Source of the DNA: Parasponia andersonii
Taxonomy: Eukaryota; Streptophyta; Magnoliopsida; Rosales; Cannabaceae
Direction: 5' to 3'
Assembly (NCBI GenBank): GCA_002914805.1
Contig: JXTB01000079.1
Coordinates: 104,800-168,799, forward strand
Length of the DNA stretch: 64,000 nt
Below the pieces are notes generated by a model. The model was given only the letters and a program-made list of their open reading frames with translations, did no database searches and was not told the DNA's origin. A program made the position numbers and the translations under genes. Below are positions 59,769-64,000 of the stretch, in pieces. Numbering within the stretch: the first letter of the stretch is position 1; each line of letters opens with the position of its first letter.

Positions 59769-62700
59769 CGTACAATTATATGTCAATGAAACAAACAGTG
59801 AGAAAGGGCAAAGTTTGGTCCTGCCAAGCATGTGAGGAACAGAAACCCATTTCGGACACATTCAGCTGGCTAGTTGTTAGATGGGAAGAAGGAGACAAGT
59901 TGGGGGTACGTCAAGTTCTGCTGGTAGTTAGCTGAGACTTGAGAGAGAAGCGACAAATGCATATGTAGATGAGGCATATAAACAAGTTTAAGTGGTAATC
60001 AAGGACTTATCAGTAACGTGTATTTTATTTAGAATACCAAACGATGGAATCTCATGAAAATTTGACCGTTTAAAAATGTTACAGTTTTGGAAGCTGCCCC
60101 TATAAGATCAAAGACTGTTTTACCTAGTTGTTTTTTTTATACTTGCATCAATAGGGAACACTTAGTGATAATGCTAGCTTTTAATCAAATTATATCTAAA
60201 CCAAATAGCATCATAAATTTAATGAAAGACCGTATATATCTATAAACATTTATACTTGCTGCATAATTTTTATGTATATAACTGCGGACGTATTATAAAA
60301 ATTACAATATGTTAAAGGTCTGAAATGCCAAATAGTTGGTGTTAAATAATTCTTAAATGGTGTTGGTCATCACGGTATGGAGAAGCATAGCTAATCTTCC
60401 AAACGTAACGGGTGTCTGGTATAACCGGCAGAGTGGGGCCCACTTCTGTAACTACTCAGAAATTGAATAGTTTGACTCGGTAGGTCAATAATAATGAGGT
60501 TTTGTTGGATTATTTTATGTTCTGGAAAAAAGAAAAATATCAGTAAATTCTTTGGAATGCAGAAAAAAGATTCCCATAAATTTGCCAAATAAACCAAGAA
60601 TCAAAGCCATATTGACTTTAGGATTTAGTATTTAAATCAAAGCTCAAAGCGTGTGAAAAATGAGCTTATAGATTGCATAATAAAAGGGACCTTTATCCAA
60701 GAAGTAATTTATTGCTTAATTTGAAGCTAAGCGAAGATATTTACCTGAAAGGGGTTGCGATAACACACCCGGGGAAACACTGAGGACCACAATTGAGTTT
60801 TTTTATTTTTATTTTTTTGCTAAATTGAGTTTTAGTATATCCTAATGTACCAAAATAATAATAATAATGAGCACCTAAGTGATACATTTGGACTTAGTGA
60901 TATTAACCTAAGGTCCTAAGAATCAATTATAGATACTATGAAATAATTCACCTCAATTTTGAATGGACCATGTGAACTGTGAAGTTATACCCTAAACATA
61001 TTAAGAAAAAATTTCACACGTTTTACAATCAAGCTGTAAAAACCCGTATTGAATATGGTTCTTGATTATTTTGTATTACTACGTAAATGATATGATATTC
61101 ACAATGTGAATAAGCAGTTAAAAATAAACTGAAGCCTAATATAAGTCCTATGTCACAGCATAATTTGTATCGCATCTTTTCCTTTTTTTCTGGCTTATAT
61201 AAGAGAAAAGGTCCAATGGAGGTGAACAAATAGAATCTCTAGGGCAAATTTAAAAGAAGCAGCAGCAGCAGGAGATGGTCTAGTGATCTGTAGTTATAGA
61301 ACAGTCAAATTGAAGAAAAAGAAAGGGGGGGAAAGTTGGATCCATATATATAATTTTTTGTGAAATCAAATAAATCTATTATGCATCTTTCTCATAAAGA
61401 TAGAAACCCAACACTGTTGAGCACATGTGGACAACAATAATGGACAGTGAGTCAGTGACAGACCAAAAGCTACACTACTTAATCCACCGGGTCTCTCTTG
61501 GCTCTCGGCCAAACCAAGGATACGCATCACAATCAGTATTTACTCATTAGGAATTGGACCACATCAATGATACGATATATGAAGACCCTCAAAAGACCAC
61601 ACCTTAAACGCAGTCGCTTTATTCCAACTGCTTCTCTCTACAAACTACCAGTCCTTTTTGCCTTTGAGTAAGCTCTAAGTTTCTGCATTTAGTACATACC
61701 CAAAAGAAAACAAAACAAAAGCAGTATTTATATTTGAAGTTTGAATTAGTCATTTCATTTCTCCATTTTAAAGGGCTGGTTTGCCCTGAGAAAAGTAAGA
61801 AAAGTTTTTTTTTAGGGGGGGAAAAAAAAAAGAACCAGATTCACTAGGACCAAGGAAAAGGCCTCAGACAGCTCAATTTATTCTCCACCAGTGACCAACC
61901 CCTGCCTCCCTCTCTCTTTCTCTAAAAAGGCCCAAAAAGCCTAAATTCCGAGCAACACATTAAAGAAAGATGTCTCACACGTGAGAGCAACTTTTTGGCA
62001 GGCCATGCCCCATTGCCCCCAGCCACTTCTTTTTAAACAAACACTTGGTTTGTCCAAGGTATAAAACAAGCTGAAACCAGGCAATAAACTATATCAATCT
62101 TTCTAATTCTGCATCTGTTGATCAGCAACCCCACATTTATTTTAACCTTATTTGCACATAGCTGTAGACAAGACGACAAGGACAACATACTGGCTGTACG
62201 TCGTTTTGCATAACATAACAAGCAAAGTTTTCATCAAATTAAAAAGCAAGCAACAAATTAAATATCAAAGACTCCCAAGTGATTTACTGTAACCAAGGAA
62301 AAGAGGTTACTTTGACTTTAAAAAAGAGCCCTTTCTGCTTTGAGAACTGCGAGTCAAAAATCTACTTTTTTCGAATTGATAAGAGTCAAAATCAGATTAC
62401 ATACGTGGTCAAAGGAATCCTATGAGAATGCAGATTGATGAACTGGCCCTGGAACAATATCAAATTCTAAGAAGGACACGGCTANNATGAAAAGGAGATT
62501 GGTAAAGAGATCGGACCTTTTAACATAGCCACAGAATAGTACAATACCCCACTGAAAAACTAACCAAAAATCCAACTCCTCCTTATCTCAGCAATCAGGA
62601 GTTGGTCCACCAGGACCACACTAACCTATCCAGATCACCCACCTTTGCAAGCAAGAAAGGGTTTTCCTCTGTTCATTTCATTTGACTTGCAAAAATTTAC

Positions 62701-63021
62701 AAAATATCACCACACACATCGTACCGCGCCAACAAAATTTGCATCTTTTGAAATTCAAACAAAAACTGAGAACCTAGTTGTACAGAATGAAAAAAGGATC
62801 TAAAATGGTGTACCCATTACTAAATTATATCACCAGAATGGTTCTCTATGAGCTGCCAACTGTGTTTGTATGGCAAGGCGCTTTGGACTGAATTATAACC
62901 CTAGCTCCTGAAGCAAGCCTGTTGAAGGAAATTAAACAAAACTTCAAACCCATGTCGATAATAGGAATAGAGACTCTTAATAAAATTGAGCAAATAATGT
63001 GAAAAGTGAGGGGGTCAATAC
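59769..63021. other. Intergenic stretch and probable 3' untranslated region of the rightmost gene
   Basis: Open frames are short and unrecognised, including 59780-59932 on the plus strand. From about 61,400 the base composition is less AT-rich and pyrimidine tracts appear (61,900-61,925), which could mark an untranslated or promoter region. Two Ns lie at 62485-62486. I see no RNA gene. Confidence 0.4.
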
Positions 63022-64000
63022 TCAACTTTCTTCAATCTTAATCACCTTCTCCTCCTCTCTAAAAGAATCTAATCTCTTCGATTCCCTTTTAGCTGAAGGC
63101 TCTGTGATTCTTCTACTAGCACCATTGGATACGCTTGGGGAAATGGTCTTTGAGCCATCAAGTCCATCAGAAGAGTTTCTTGGTCTATCAGAAGCTGGGG
63201 ATCTCATAGATTCACTTCGTGGTTGCTTAGTTAGTGAAGCCTTGATTGATCTTGGGATGCATTTTGAACGTCCAGAGGTGGACTCTTCATTGTCTTCGTT
63301 CGATTCCAATTGTTTACAAGTCCTGCAAGATGGTTTTGTAGCATGTTAACCACAAACAGATGAATGGAGAAGTGCATTACCGGGAAAAATAAATAATAAT
63401 ACATAGATGCAAGGAGAAGTGCTTTGTCATTGTTGATTTATAAACGTGAAACAGAAGTAATAATATATGCAACCACGATGCTAATAAATCTTCTAAACTC
63501 CAAGTTCTACTCCTAGTGTAAGTTTTCAAGAGCTAGATCACGTCTAGCCAGAAACGTCTAAACAACTTTGACTCGCAACTGACGGGCTCATTGACATGAC
63601 TATTGTCTTTTACCAACAAAGCTCAGTGAGCATTTTCGCAAAAAGAAAGGTTCACAGTACAACCAAGCTTCATTGTTCACAGCGTCACCTTAGCTGTCAT
63701 CAGTGGCCCAAGTGGTTTTTTACTCTCACACTAAAAGCTGCATAATTTTCAAGCACTACATGCTGACTAAAACAAACTAATTTGTCCACTCATAAGATAA
63801 AAACAAATTAATTTGGGACACTAGATACAGCATTTGAAATTACAAAATCTAACTATAATACTAGCTTGTTCGTAAATCATTCATATTTGGGGTACACGAA
63901 AGTTTCAAGACAAACAAAAAGCATTTAACAGAGTAATATTAAAAGACTAAAGGGACAAAACTAACCTGTCTGCGTTATAGGAAGATGAGCGCTTTAGAGC
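63022..64000 (-). CDS. C-terminal end of an unrecognised Ser-rich protein (partial)
   Basis: Two exons are visible on the minus strand. The upstream one enters from the window edge and ends at 63966 (donor gacag|gttag), coding ...ALKRSSSYNAD. The last runs from 63322 (acceptor ttgcag|g) to the stop TGA at 63022-63024. The join keeps frame (AG+G, Arg). The last exon encodes about 100 residues rich in S, R, K and E, including SGRSKCIPRSIKASLTKQ and a charged tail KRLDSFREEEKVIKIEES. It looks disordered and basic, with several RS/SP sites that could be phosphorylated. The intron is 63323-63965. I do not recognise the family; most of the gene lies beyond 64,000. Confidence 0.7.

Noticed and set aside
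59780-59935. Small plus-strand gene (MKQTVRKGKVWSCQACEE)
   Set aside because: The frame starts just after a TA microsatellite and ends after about 50 codons. The CxxC alone is not enough to claim a gene.

Overview
The window looks like an AT-rich nuclear segment of a eudicot plant. The evidence is host genes with many small GT-AG introns that match Arabidopsis families, together with Ty3/gypsy, Ty1/copia-like, Helitron, CACTA-like and PIF/Harbinger-like elements of plant type and long TA/AT microsatellites. Two host genes can be read end to end, a third enters from the right edge, and most of the rest is transposable-element debris. All identifications were made by eye from translations; no search was run.

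Layout. 1-2933: 3' end of a chromovirus (integrase C-terminus, chromodomain, 3' LTR). 2934-9471: AT-rich DNA holding a 73-bp exact tandem duplication, a PIF/Harbinger-like element (5592-6648), a solo LTR (6824-9051) and a CACTA-type MITE (9086-9468). 10076-13495, minus strand: a four-exon bHLH gene that I identify as FIT (FER-like iron-deficiency-induced transcription factor), with a copia-like solo LTR in intron 2. 13.5-21.1 kb: AT-rich, with two diverged copies of one dispersed repeat. 21146-25115: a third solo LTR of the same chromovirus family, carrying a nested SIRE-like LTR. 26.5-35.1 kb: another SIRE-like LTR, then a decayed Helitron (Rep/helicase plus an RPA-like gene) split by a fourth LTR of the chromovirus family. 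35.1-42.1 kb: AT-rich DNA with MITE copies and a tandem repeat.

42382-57217, plus strand: a 12-exon CHY/CTCHY/RING zinc-finger gene of the RZPF34/CHYR1 type. Intron 2 has been inflated by an 11.7-kb Tat-type gypsy element with an antisense reading region, and intron 10 holds a solo LTR that landed exactly on the 3' splice site. The gene also lacks a RING cysteine, and two of its splice sites are non-canonical, so it may be a damaged allele, a pseudogene, or partly a consensus artefact. 57.2-63.0 kb is mostly non-coding, with an LTR-like remnant and a second MITE copy. 63022-64000, minus strand, holds the last exons of an unrecognised Ser-rich protein.

The host genes do not form a functional cluster. 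FIT controls root iron uptake, and RZPF34/CHYR1-type proteins are E3 ligases linked to stomatal and drought responses. The main interest is how transposons have been layered into them. Single-base or short N runs occur at 10035, 18703-18708, 34049, 49458 and 62485-62486.
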